Shown here: piece after piece, positions 1-7,960 of the stretch
Layout: each line of letters begins with the position of its first letter
Position numbering within the stretch: position 1 is the first letter of the stretch
Program-made: the position numbers and the translations under genes
DNA from: Paenibacillus endoradicis
GTDB lineage: Bacteria; Bacillota; Bacilli; Paenibacillales; Paenibacillaceae
Length of the DNA: 64,000 nucleotides
Assembly: GCF_024721975.1 (NCBI RefSeq)
Contig: NZ_JANQBB010000002.1
Location: 620,001-684,000 of the forward strand
Direction: 5' to 3'
The notes under the pieces: model-generated
Database searches by the model: none
Told to the model about the DNA's origin: nothing
Seen by the model: the letters and a program-made list of their open reading frames with translations, nothing else

Positions 1-1031
1 TATATGACGCTAATAAAACTATCATCTATCAGGGACAGTTTCTGAATGGAAACTACCACGGAACAGGAAAAACATTATATGATAATGGATTTATTTCTTA
101 TGAGGGTGGTTTCAGTAACGGTAAGCGATCCGGTCAAGGTATAGAATTTTTTGAAGAAGGCAATGTGATGTATCAAGGTGAATTTCTTTCTAATCAATAT
201 CATGGAACCGGTACGATATTTGATGAAAAAGGAAATACGATCTATACTGGCAGCTTTATGAACAATCAATATCACGGTGCTGGTGAAAAGTATAATAGTG
301 ATGGTTTGTTAGAATATCAAGGTAGTTTCAAATACAACAAACTTAACGGCATTGGCAAATGGTATGAAGATGGAACTCGCATAATTTACATCGGTAACTT
401 CCAAGACAATTATCTCGATTTTAATGAATTACTTAGACTGTCATTCACTGAACGAGAAACATTACTTGGTAAGCCTGCCTCAGTGAAAACGCAGTTAGAT
501 GAATTATCTGAAGTTGCTCCACCAGTTGAACCAATTAGTGAAGAGCAAGCTGATAACTCCCAAGCTGCGACTAAACCAATGGAAGCACTAGCTTACAATT
601 ACAACTCTACCATTATAACTGCAGCATTGGATTCTGTATTACCGTCAGGCACTACTGAGCCTGCAACAACTGAGCAGACAGCTATTATTCAAGGGGCAGA
701 CGTACAGTTCTTCTATCCTCAGCTAAGTTTAACTTTCGAAACTAGGCAGGCTGATGTTTCAGTCGCAGAATATCAACTACTATCTTTCACGATATCAGAA
801 GGACATGTACTCGATCAATTCTACACGGAGCTTCTAGAACGAGTAACTGCTACACCTGATAAAGTTAAATTAGTGTCGCTCGGATTAACACGTACTTTTT
901 CTATTGATGAGGTCACTTATAAAATTAAACTTAATCTCGATGAGAAGCCTGTCTCTGCAACTGTAGATCTCACAACACAGTCAATAGATGTATTTCCGAA
1001 ACCATCATCGAAACCTGATGAACCCAAATAA
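1..1031 (+). CDS. MORN-repeat protein, 5' end outside window
   Basis: The reading frame is open from the first bases of the window (codons begin at position 3), so only the C-terminal part is present. The first ~135 visible residues are tandem MORN repeats with the pattern Y-x-G-x-F/x-G-x-G (e.g. YQGEFLSNQYHGTGTIF), each about 23 residues. A linker rich in T, E, P and A follows, then a ~110-residue mixed alpha/beta tail without a recognised motif. MORN repeats are widespread lipid- or protein-binding beta-hairpin repeats and do not by themselves define a reaction. An internal ATG at 165 is not the start because repeats continue upstream of it. A perfect palindrome lies just downstream and probably terminates transcription. 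Function is unknown. Confidence 0.85.
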   Translation, partial: YDANKTIIYQGQFLNGNYHGTGKTLYDNGFISYEGGFSNGKRSGQGIEFFEEGNVMYQGEFLSNQYHGTGTIFDEKGNTIYTGSFMNNQYHGAGEKYNSDGLLEYQGSFKYNKLNGIGKWYEDGTRIIYIGNFQDNYLDFNELLRLSFTERETLLGKPASVKTQLDELSEVAPPVEPISEEQADNSQAATKPMEALAYNYNSTIITAALDSVLPSGTTEPATTEQTAIIQGADVQFFYPQLSLTFETRQADVSVAEYQLLSFTISEGHVLDQFYTELLERVTATPDKVKLVSLGLTRTFSIDEVTYKIKLNLDEKPVSATVDLTTQSIDVFPKPSSKPDEPK

Positions 1032-1036
1032 TTAAA

Positions 1037-1074
1037 AGGAGCATGGAAGCGTCATATGACGCTTCCATGCTCCT
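1037..1074. terminator. Perfect 38-bp palindrome, probable terminator
   Basis: Bases 1037-1055 and 1056-1074 are exact reverse complements with no loop. The palindrome starts six bases after the MORN gene stop codon. It has no long T-run on either side (TTCTT follows on the plus strand), so it is a strong hairpin but a non-canonical intrinsic terminator. Confidence 0.6.
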
Positions 1075-1229
1075 TCTTACATTCAGCACCGCTACGTAAA
1101 CAGTGCGTTGCTCCGCTACTTTCAGCGAAAAAAGTGAATTTTCACTATACTTATACCCCATGAGTGAAAGTTTCTCCTTATGTCCTCGTACATTAAACAC
1201 CATAGTGAAAAAAACATTAATTCAATTAA

Positions 1230-1634
1230 TTAACCCTCGATTAGACCAACATATCTTATTTCCTTGCCGTCTACTTTAGCAATTAATATCGCTCCACTTT
1301 TTGTTATTGGTACATGAATTTCTGTTCCAATAGGAAGCATAGTCGCCATTCCTTGTTCAAATGTAAGATCGTTGTTATATTGTTTTTCAATAGTTAAGAC
1401 TCTATCACCAATGGTTAGTTCTGCTTGTTGTACCCATTCATTGTTACTTGCATTTTTGTAGATAACATCTTTGTATTGAAAAATATCTGCATTCGGATTT
1501 TCAGCGAGAATATCTGTTGCTGATGGATTTCCAATTGATGTTGGAGTACGCGAATGTTCGGTATTGCTTACTGTTGATTGGTTACATCCTGTAAGTATGA
1601 ATAAAGCAATAAATAGTGAAATGAATACCTTCAT
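1230..1634 (-). CDS. Small lipoprotein of unknown function
   Basis: This encodes 134 residues. The N-terminus is a lipoprotein signal: charged MK, a hydrophobic core and the lipobox LTGC, so the mature protein should begin at Cys16 and be lipid-anchored outside the membrane. The linker after the Cys is S/T/N-rich. The remainder (about residues 50-134) has beta-strand-like alternation (VQQAELTIGDRVLTIEKQY) and no catalytic motif I recognise. An AAGGGG/GAGGT ribosome binding site precedes the ATG. It appears monocistronic, downstream of the terminator that ends the SLH gene. Function cannot be assigned. Confidence 0.8.
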   Translation of the reverse strand: MKVFISLFIALFILTGCNQSTVSNTEHSRTPTSIGNPSATDILAENPNADIFQYKDVIYKNASNNEWVQQAELTIGDRVLTIEKQYNNDLTFEQGMATMLPIGTEIHVPITKSGAILIAKVDGKEIRYVGLIEG

Positions 1635-1754
1635 ACCTCAATTCCCCTTTGCTCAAGTAGCTTAATCTTCGAAATTTATATTCCCTATGATCTAAATAAC
1701 GAAAACTACTCAGGTTATGTTGCAGATACTTGGAGGCTTTGACCTGTGCCAAAC

Positions 1755-1792
1755 AATAAACGAAGGCACCCAACCAGGTGCCTTCGTTTATT
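1755..1792 (-). terminator. Intrinsic terminator of SLH protein gene
   Basis: Bases 1755-1770 pair exactly with 1777-1792 (16-bp stem, 6-base loop CAACCA on the plus strand). It lies 23 bases past the stop of the minus-strand SLH gene and is T-rich on the minus strand. Confidence 0.85.
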
Positions 1793-1814
1793 AGACAATA
1801 TAGAATTAGCCTGG

Positions 1815-4151
1815 TTAAGGCACCGTATAACCGGTATTATTGTGACCGTTTCCGATCGTTTCGCTCAAGTCAGTGGTTTTGACGTTGTCCACCTGGACGC
1901 TCACATAAGTGCCTGGGGCTATACCCGCCAGACTGTCAACCTCTAGCGTAACTTCATTCTCATGATCAATGCCTCCCCAAGTCGCCGAGTGCAAGAAAAC
2001 CGGTTGGATGTTCATCCCGCCCTGTGCCAATACAATATAGTTTCCATCCGCTGCTGAAGTTGGGTCCACATTCTTGCTGAACGTCAACTTCAGAAGACTT
2101 CTCCCAGAGATGTTCGATTCTCCGATATACTCCAGGCTGTTTGCAGATAAGACTAGCGTGGGAACGACCGTAATTTGCTCTGTCATGATGTTACTATTCG
2201 CCATCTCTGTTTTCACTGCAATTGCTTTGATCGTAGAACCGGTCTGTACATAAAAGGGTCCGTTGTACATAACGGTGTACGGGTCAGTCTGCGGGTTAGT
2301 CGTCGGATCATGAATACCGTCCGTCGTGTAGTAGATCGTCGCATCGGACGTCGTTGTGCTTAGCTCAACTTGGACACTGCCGTTCGAGTCAGTCTGAATT
2401 GCCGTAGGGGTTGCTACTTGCGCTTGTGCAATCGTATACGACACTGACATGACTTCGCTGTTGGTCATGCCGCTTTTTACTGCGATCGCCTTGATCGTCA
2501 TTGCATTCGTGATCGTGATTGGAGAGCTGTATATCGTGCCGTTCGTTGGGCTTGGATCGCTGTTATCTGTCGTATAGTAGATCGTTGCCCCCTGCGTCGC
2601 GTTGGACAGCGATACACTCGTGCCTGCCGCAACAGCTCCGCCTGCAAGATTTGCTGTCGGTGTCGCCGCTTGCTCGATAATCGTGTAGCTTACGGTCATT
2701 ACACTACTGTTTGTCATGCCACTTTTCACTGCGATCGCCTTGATCGTCATTGCATTCGTAATCGTGATTTGGGAGCTGTACACCGTGCTGCTGGTGTTTG
2801 GCGAGGTACCATCCGTCGTGTAATAGATCGTTGCCCCCTGCGTCGCGTTAATCAACGATACACTAGTGCCTACCGTTACAGCTCCGCTCGAAACACTAGC
2901 AGTCGGTTTCGCAACCACTTTGGACGTACTGACTACCTGCGGCACAACCTCAGGATCTCCAACTATATAAGTTCTAGTAGCTGTAACTCCACTGACCAGA
3001 TCTGTCACTTCAATGTCGAATTTTTCACCCGTTGAACTCCACGAGGTATCCGCAAAGACAGTAAACGTTGTAGGGGTCATAGATGTAGAGTCAGTAAAAG
3101 CAGCAACCGAAAGGTACAAAGAGAATTCTAAGAAATCTTGAACCGTTTCGCCAAACTGATTGATAGCTCTAAACTGAATAGGGACCCTGCTCGAGCTGGG
3201 AAGCGTGTCGGATGTAGTGAGAAATTCAATCTTGGTGACTCTCTCGGCAGTTACAGACACGGTGGCAGTGGATTTGTCTATATCCGCAGCATCAAGGCCG
3301 GATAAGGTTATGACGTAACTTCCTTCCTCTAAATTTTTCGCGAAGATCAATGTAGCACTTCTTTTATCAGCAGCCCAGTCGATTTGTGCACCTTCTGCCT
3401 TTGTGACGGATAAACCAGCCTTCGTTGAATCTACGGCCTTATTAAAGGTCACGTTGATTTTCTTTACGCCTACTTGCTTCGCTTCCACGATAGACACTTT
3501 CCCAATGGGAACGTACTGTTGTTTGGCTTCATAAGCACCGGTAAGAAGCAGATCGCGCGTTGCGTTAGCTTTGCCGCCGAAAATTCCGTCCGGAAGATTT
3601 TCCAATAATTTTAGTGACAATGCCTCGGCGACATAACCCTGTGCCCAGTCGGATACCGTACTATCGTCGCCAGTCTTAGCTTTTGCTTCCGCGTCCTTGC
3701 CTAGCAAGCGGACCAAAAACGTTGCCAACTGCTCTTTGGTTACTTTACCGGCCGGATTGTATGTACCTTCACCATAGCCTTCCGTGATGCCGGCCGTTTT
3801 CAGTGCTTCAATGAAGGGCAGTGCATAACCGTTGGCGGCATCATCCGCTGTGACGTCGCTGAAACTGGACGTCTTCAGATCTTTATTGACTTCAATGCCC
3901 GTAATCAATGCTGCAACCTTGGCGAACTGGGCACGGTTCATCTCATCTTTGAGCCCGAACGTCGTATCGCTAACACCATCGAAAATCCCAGCACTAATCA
4001 TCGCATCGAACTTGGCTTTCGTTGCCGCATCCAGAGCCTTCAGGTCCTCAAAGTCGGCAGAAGTCTTGGCTGCCACATTAGCGGGAAAGCTGAAAGCAGC
4101 ATTTAACCCCAATAGAGCCACCAGTGTGAAAATTAAGATTCTTTTTTTCAT
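1815..4151 (-). CDS. S-layer-homology surface protein with chitobiase-type repeats
   Basis: This is a secreted cell-wall protein of about 778 residues. I chose the ATG at 4151 (MKKRILIFT...) because AGAAGGG lies 9 bases upstream; the ATG at 4160 abuts that site. A signal peptide covers the first ~28 residues, with cleavage near NVAA. Residues ~33-210 are three SLH-like modules, including FSDVTADD, GYGEGTYNPAGKVTKEQLA and DGIFGGKANATRDLLL, which in this family bind secondary cell-wall polymer. An Ig-like SbsA-type segment follows (~217-300). Three chitobiase/beta-hexosaminidase C-terminal-type repeats (~413-491, ~498-575, ~580-660) each carry ATIYYTTD. A last Ig-like domain ends the protein. 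No catalytic domain is visible, so it is probably an S-layer or adhesin-like scaffold. It lies directly downstream of a same-strand MalT/BTAD regulator and shares that gene's GC-rich composition. The repeats are nearly identical at DNA level. Confidence 0.88.
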   Translation of the reverse strand: MKKRILIFTLVALLGLNAAFSFPANVAAKTSADFEDLKALDAATKAKFDAMISAGIFDGVSDTTFGLKDEMNRAQFAKVAALITGIEVNKDLKTSSFSDVTADDAANGYALPFIEALKTAGITEGYGEGTYNPAGKVTKEQLATFLVRLLGKDAEAKAKTGDDSTVSDWAQGYVAEALSLKLLENLPDGIFGGKANATRDLLLTGAYEAKQQYVPIGKVSIVEAKQVGVKKINVTFNKAVDSTKAGLSVTKAEGAQIDWAADKRSATLIFAKNLEEGSYVITLSGLDAADIDKSTATVSVTAERVTKIEFLTTSDTLPSSSRVPIQFRAINQFGETVQDFLEFSLYLSVAAFTDSTSMTPTTFTVFADTSWSSTGEKFDIEVTDLVSGVTATRTYIVGDPEVVPQVVSTSKVVAKPTASVSSGAVTVGTSVSLINATQGATIYYTTDGTSPNTSSTVYSSQITITNAMTIKAIAVKSGMTNSSVMTVSYTIIEQAATPTANLAGGAVAAGTSVSLSNATQGATIYYTTDNSDPSPTNGTIYSSPITITNAMTIKAIAVKSGMTNSEVMSVSYTIAQAQVATPTAIQTDSNGSVQVELSTTTSDATIYYTTDGIHDPTTNPQTDPYTVMYNGPFYVQTGSTIKAIAVKTEMANSNIMTEQITVVPTLVLSANSLEYIGESNISGRSLLKLTFSKNVDPTSAADGNYIVLAQGGMNIQPVFLHSATWGGIDHENEVTLEVDSLAGIAPGTYVSVQVDNVKTTDLSETIGNGHNNTGYTVP
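2440..2960 (-). repeat. Intragenic DNA duplication (249-bp period)
   Basis: The stretches around 2482 and 2731 share long near-identical blocks starting GCGATCGCCTTGATCGTCAT, giving a period of 249 bp (83 codons). A third, more diverged unit lies around 2219. These encode the chitobiase-type repeats of the SLH protein. Exact boundaries of the duplicated blocks were judged by eye. Confidence 0.75.
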
Positions 4152-4357
4152 CGGATTCATCCCTTCTAGTGTTAAGTTTCAAAATGGTTTGCTTCACAAT
4201 ATCAGAGCCGACTAAAATAAAGCGATATACTTATCATACGATTATACAAGTGTGTTTCCCCTCCAGCCATTTTTCTAACCTTTTCGGCAAAAATGTTGTC
4301 GATTTCTGCTTCATCATATTACAGCCGGTCTAAACAATTCCTAAACAATTGCTAATG

Positions 4358-4406
4358 AAAAGGAGTATCCCTCAGTTATTATTCATAACTGAGGGATACT
4401 CCTTTT
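4358..4406 (-). terminator. Terminator after MalT/BTAD regulator
   Basis: Bases 4358-4379 pair perfectly with 4385-4406 (22-bp stem, 5-base loop), followed on the minus strand by AAAA/TTTT-flanked sequence. It lies 16 bases past the regulator stop and separates the regulator from the SLH gene, so the two are probably separate transcripts. Confidence 0.85.
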
Positions 4407-4421
4407 ATGGAGGAAAACGTA

Positions 4422-7400
4422 TCAATTTATACCCAGCAATCTCCTGACCTTTTCCTTCGGCTCAATCCCCAACTCAGTCAGAAGCAGCATCCTCAAAGTC
4501 TCATATTGCTTGATCGCCGAAATGCGGTCATCCGCCAAAACCAGTACGCGAATGAGCCGTTCATGAATGGACTCATTCAGCGGATTATGTATAAGCGCCT
4601 TCCGCAGCAGTTCCGCAGCCGCATCATAGTGCCCCCTCTTCTCCTCACGTTCATGAAGGCGAAGTAACATTCCGACGTACTTGCTTTCCAGACGAACTCG
4701 CGTCGGCTCTGACCATTCGTACGAAGTGCCTGCCATAAAGCCCTCTCCGTATAATTGAACAAGCTCATCGGCATAGTCACGAAGTTTTATGTCTTCAATT
4801 TGCTCCTGCGAGGCCAGCAAACGATCCCATTCATCGAGATCACAGTACAACTGGCTCATATCGATGCGATAACCGCCTTCCACATGCTGAACGATACCGT
4901 CAAGTCCAATTTGCCTTAAAGCTTTTCGCAAATAGTGAGTCGTTGTATTAAACTGGGCCCCTGCCCGGTCCACCTCCACCTCTCCCCACAAACGATCGAG
5001 AATTTGATCTCTACTTACCGCCTCGCCGCGATGGTGAATGAGAAATGCCATTAATTCCTCGGTTTTGGAAGTCCGCCATTTAACCACCGCACCATTCTCT
5101 ATCTCTACGCGCAACCTCCCGAAACATCGGATCTTAACTCGTGGATGTGCTTCATAAACAGGGAACGATTGCAGAACGAGACGCGCATAACTTGTTGCAT
5201 CCTTCGAACCCACACCTTTGTCTCCATACGACTGCACATAAATAGACAACAACTCTGCCATCGCCGAGCCTTCGTCAACGAAGCTGCGAATGAACCCTTG
5301 AGGTTTGGCGAGACGTAAAGCGGCAGCCAGCTTCGCAAGCGCCGGCTCCGTCTGATTGTCGCGATATAACGTCATACTATGCAAATTCAGAATGTGAATG
5401 CAGTCCCGCAGACGGTCTTCCTTCGTCAACAGATGATACAGTCGCTCTGAGAGAGATAGCGCGGATTCGAATTCTCCGCATGCGGCCAGCACGCGAACGA
5501 GTGCCAACTGTTGAGAAACTTGGTCCAGCGTTGCTTCGTCCGAGTACGACATCCCGCATTGCTTCAACCATTGCTGAGCAGACGCCATGTCGCCCTGACG
5601 CACCGCCCAGCTCACCTGTTCCGCTTCAATTTTACTTATGAAGATTTCATAGTCTGGTGAATCGATCTTCAACTTAAGTTGTTCTAGCAGCGTCGCTGCT
5701 TCTAGTGAGTTCCCTTTTGCTTGCTGAATTCTAGCAGCTGCCACAAAGAGCTGATACCGATTACGAGGAACCGGATCGAATCCGTCTGCATGCATAACAC
5801 GGTTCAGCCAGTCCTCCGCTTCCTCCAGCCGATTCCACTCGTACAATACCTTGGCATAGGAAGCATACATCGGCGTCGCATTCGGATGGTTAACGTGATC
5901 TCGCCAATACTCGATCATTCTTATGAAAAATTGTGCAGCACCCTGGTAATCGTTAATGTAGCTCAGATGATCTTCAAACTCTTCAACCGAATAATGCTTA
6001 TTGTTTCCACCTTGAATAAACAAGCTTTGTTCGTGTGCGGGTGCAAACGTATCTCCACGAATAAAATAGTCAGCCGTGCTCAGAAGGTCTTTTTTCACAT
6101 AGGCAGCCGTACCACAGAAATAATAGATGTCCCCCATGGTCTTACGCCATACGTCAGCATCCATATGATCCTTTAACGCTTCAAAACGGATACGAAGCCG
6201 TTCCGTTCGATCCGGAATGTGTTGAAACTGCCGAACGCCGACCATCACGAACAAATAAAAAAGCTCAACAAGTGGTCGGCTCGCTATATACTGCTCAGGC
6301 ACTTGCATCACCCAACGAGCAACGATGGTATTCTTGCCTCCCAGAAGCTCGTACAGATGCTCTTCGATCAGGCGAGCGACATCTTCATACTGCCGGCCCG
6401 CCAAATAATGATCCGCAGCTTCTACGATTAGCCCGTTAAGTTCGAGCCATTGCGCAGCACGCGTATTCGCCTGAACCCACCACTTAGGGTATGACCGAGC
6501 AAGCATCGATTGCAGGAAATCAGATAACAGATGATGATAACGATACCAGTTGCGTTGATCGTCCAGAGGAATGATGAATAGCTGAAGCTGCTCTAGCTGT
6601 TCCAACTGCTGCTGACCTCTCGCTTGACCGGTCACCGCCTCGCACAATGCATAATTCATCTGGTTTAACACGGAAGTTTGCAGCAAGAAATCGCGCAGCG
6701 CCTCCGGCAGATCGCGAATGACTTCCTCTAGCAAGTAATCAGATATGTGCTGCTGATGGCCGCTGAATTCACGAATTGATTCCGTCATATTTTCGCTTCG
6801 TTTCAGTGAGATGGCCGCAAGCCGCAAGCCGCAAATCCAACCCTCGGTTTGATTGTACAGCATATGGAGCTGCTCAGCCGACAATTGTAACTCCGTCGTC
6901 TCTCGGAAGAAATCATTGGCTTCTTCTAGTCGGAACCGCAGCTGCTCGATCGTAACCTTCCGCATCTCGCCTTTCATAAATAATCTTGCTGTCGGGAAGG
7001 GGAGGTCGTTGCGGCTTGCAATATATAAATGAATGTGGTTTGGGAGGTGTTCCAGTAAGTAGCTCATCGACTTCTGGATTGCCGGCATCGTCGCCAGATG
7101 ATAATCGTCAAACATGATGACTAGCTCGCCTGGCAGTTGATTCAACTCGTTTAGCAGCGCAGTCATCGCCGGCTCCATCGATGCGGAAGATATAGAGGGT
7201 CCCTCCTCCAGCAGAGGCCAAACGGTCAGGCCAAAGACGTCGACATGATTCTGGATCGAAATGATGACCATGTTCCAAAAGGTGAACCAATCATCGTCCT
7301 GCCTGTCCAGTGACACCCATGCAACAAGCTTTCCGCTTTGTTTGGCCCATTCGCTTAACGCCGTCGTTTTCCCATAACCAGATGGAGCGAATAAGAGCGT

Positions 7401-7502
7401 CAACTTCGCGTCCATGCCCTCATCAAGCAGACGAAGCAGGTCTGTACGTGCAACCAAGGTATGCCGTTCATAAGGGATGTGCATCTTTGTTGCGATAATC
7501 AT
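4422..7502 (-). CDS. MalT-like ATPase transcription regulator with C-terminal BTAD domain
   Basis: This encodes 1026 residues if it starts at the ATG at 7502 (MIIATKMHIPYERHTL), which has GGAGGG six bases upstream; a longer frame reaches 7553 without a comparable site. Residues ~1-290 form a STAND/MalT-type NTPase: Walker A APSGYGKTT at 39-47 and a Walker B-like VIMFDDYH near 130. A long helical, TPR-like region follows. From ~790 there is an OmpR/SARP-type winged helix (KIRCFGRLRV ... RLWGEVEVDRAGAQFNTTTHYLRKAL shortened here to key landmarks R, W and Y) and then a bacterial transcriptional activation domain to ~1020. This is the architecture of AfsR/SARP-type activators placed on a MalT-like sensor. 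It probably activates neighbouring genes, with the downstream SLH gene the obvious candidate. Inducer is unknown. Confidence 0.88.
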   Translation of the reverse strand: MIIATKMHIPYERHTLVARTDLLRLLDEGMDAKLTLLFAPSGYGKTTALSEWAKQSGKLVAWVSLDRQDDDWFTFWNMVIISIQNHVDVFGLTVWPLLEEGPSISSASMEPAMTALLNELNQLPGELVIMFDDYHLATMPAIQKSMSYLLEHLPNHIHLYIASRNDLPFPTARLFMKGEMRKVTIEQLRFRLEEANDFFRETTELQLSAEQLHMLYNQTEGWICGLRLAAISLKRSENMTESIREFSGHQQHISDYLLEEVIRDLPEALRDFLLQTSVLNQMNYALCEAVTGQARGQQQLEQLEQLQLFIIPLDDQRNWYRYHHLLSDFLQSMLARSYPKWWVQANTRAAQWLELNGLIVEAADHYLAGRQYEDVARLIEEHLYELLGGKNTIVARWVMQVPEQYIASRPLVELFYLFVMVGVRQFQHIPDRTERLRIRFEALKDHMDADVWRKTMGDIYYFCGTAAYVKKDLLSTADYFIRGDTFAPAHEQSLFIQGGNNKHYSVEEFEDHLSYINDYQGAAQFFIRMIEYWRDHVNHPNATPMYASYAKVLYEWNRLEEAEDWLNRVMHADGFDPVPRNRYQLFVAAARIQQAKGNSLEAATLLEQLKLKIDSPDYEIFISKIEAEQVSWAVRQGDMASAQQWLKQCGMSYSDEATLDQVSQQLALVRVLAACGEFESALSLSERLYHLLTKEDRLRDCIHILNLHSMTLYRDNQTEPALAKLAAALRLAKPQGFIRSFVDEGSAMAELLSIYVQSYGDKGVGSKDATSYARLVLQSFPVYEAHPRVKIRCFGRLRVEIENGAVVKWRTSKTEELMAFLIHHRGEAVSRDQILDRLWGEVEVDRAGAQFNTTTHYLRKALRQIGLDGIVQHVEGGYRIDMSQLYCDLDEWDRLLASQEQIEDIKLRDYADELVQLYGEGFMAGTSYEWSEPTRVRLESKYVGMLLRLHEREEKRGHYDAAAELLRKALIHNPLNESIHERLIRVLVLADDRISAIKQYETLRMLLLTELGIEPKEKVRRLLGIN

Positions 7503-7960
7503 CGATAACCCTCCATAAGACAGAAAATGTGTAATTAGGAGTAACTTCGACATTCAAGTCGTAAAATCCTATGCTTTAGGCTGCACAACATATGCCCCAT
7601 TAGCGAATTTGCGCGGGAAGACATTTTGTAGAAGGTTGCCCCGTTATTGATGAGTGATACGGCTCCCCGCATTTGATCTTCAACTATCCTGCCCGTTTAA
7701 TAAAGAACCGTCAGTCTAATATTATATTTTCTTTTGACAACTACAACTCTTACTAGATGTTGCTCTACTGCTCACGTTTAATTATTAAAATACAAATGAT
7801 TCAACTATATAATAAAAATGCCGAGAAGACGGTAAACTAATTCCCTCTACTCGGCATTTTATTATTTCAGCGAAACGATAGGCGCTATGATCATTAACAT
7901 AAATCCGAAGTCAACAGCGGTTATATCAACGAATCATTATCGTAGAGACCTGCCCGGCTA
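7503..7960. other. Intergenic gap without a gene
   Basis: This 458-base gap lies between the MalT/BTAD start and the last eCIS gene. It must contain the promoter of the regulator and it holds the eCIS terminator near 7813-7866. The segment ~7590-7720 is GC-richer and could be decayed foreign DNA, but no reading frame or known RNA was recognised in it. Confidence 0.5.
7813..7867 (-). terminator. Terminator at distal end of eCIS cluster
   Basis: The arm AAAATGCCGAG near 7816-7826 pairs with CTCGGCATTTT at 7850-7860, with flanking AATAA/TTATT extending the stem and a ~23-base loop. It lies about 95 bases downstream of the final minus-strand eCIS gene. Confidence 0.7.

Noticed and set aside
970..1203. 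Small minus-strand ORF over the palindrome
   Set aside because: It overlaps the MORN gene 3' end and palindrome antisense, without a ribosome binding site or recognisable protein.
1815..4151. Chitinase or hexosaminidase activity of the SLH protein
   Set aside because: Only the accessory C-terminal-type repeats are present; no glycoside hydrolase catalytic domain is visible.
7590..7720. Possible group II intron or IS end in the gap after the eCIS
   Set aside because: Short GGAGCCGTAT/ACGGTT-like matches suggested an intron or IS terminus, but no domain V fold, transposase or terminal repeat could be supported.
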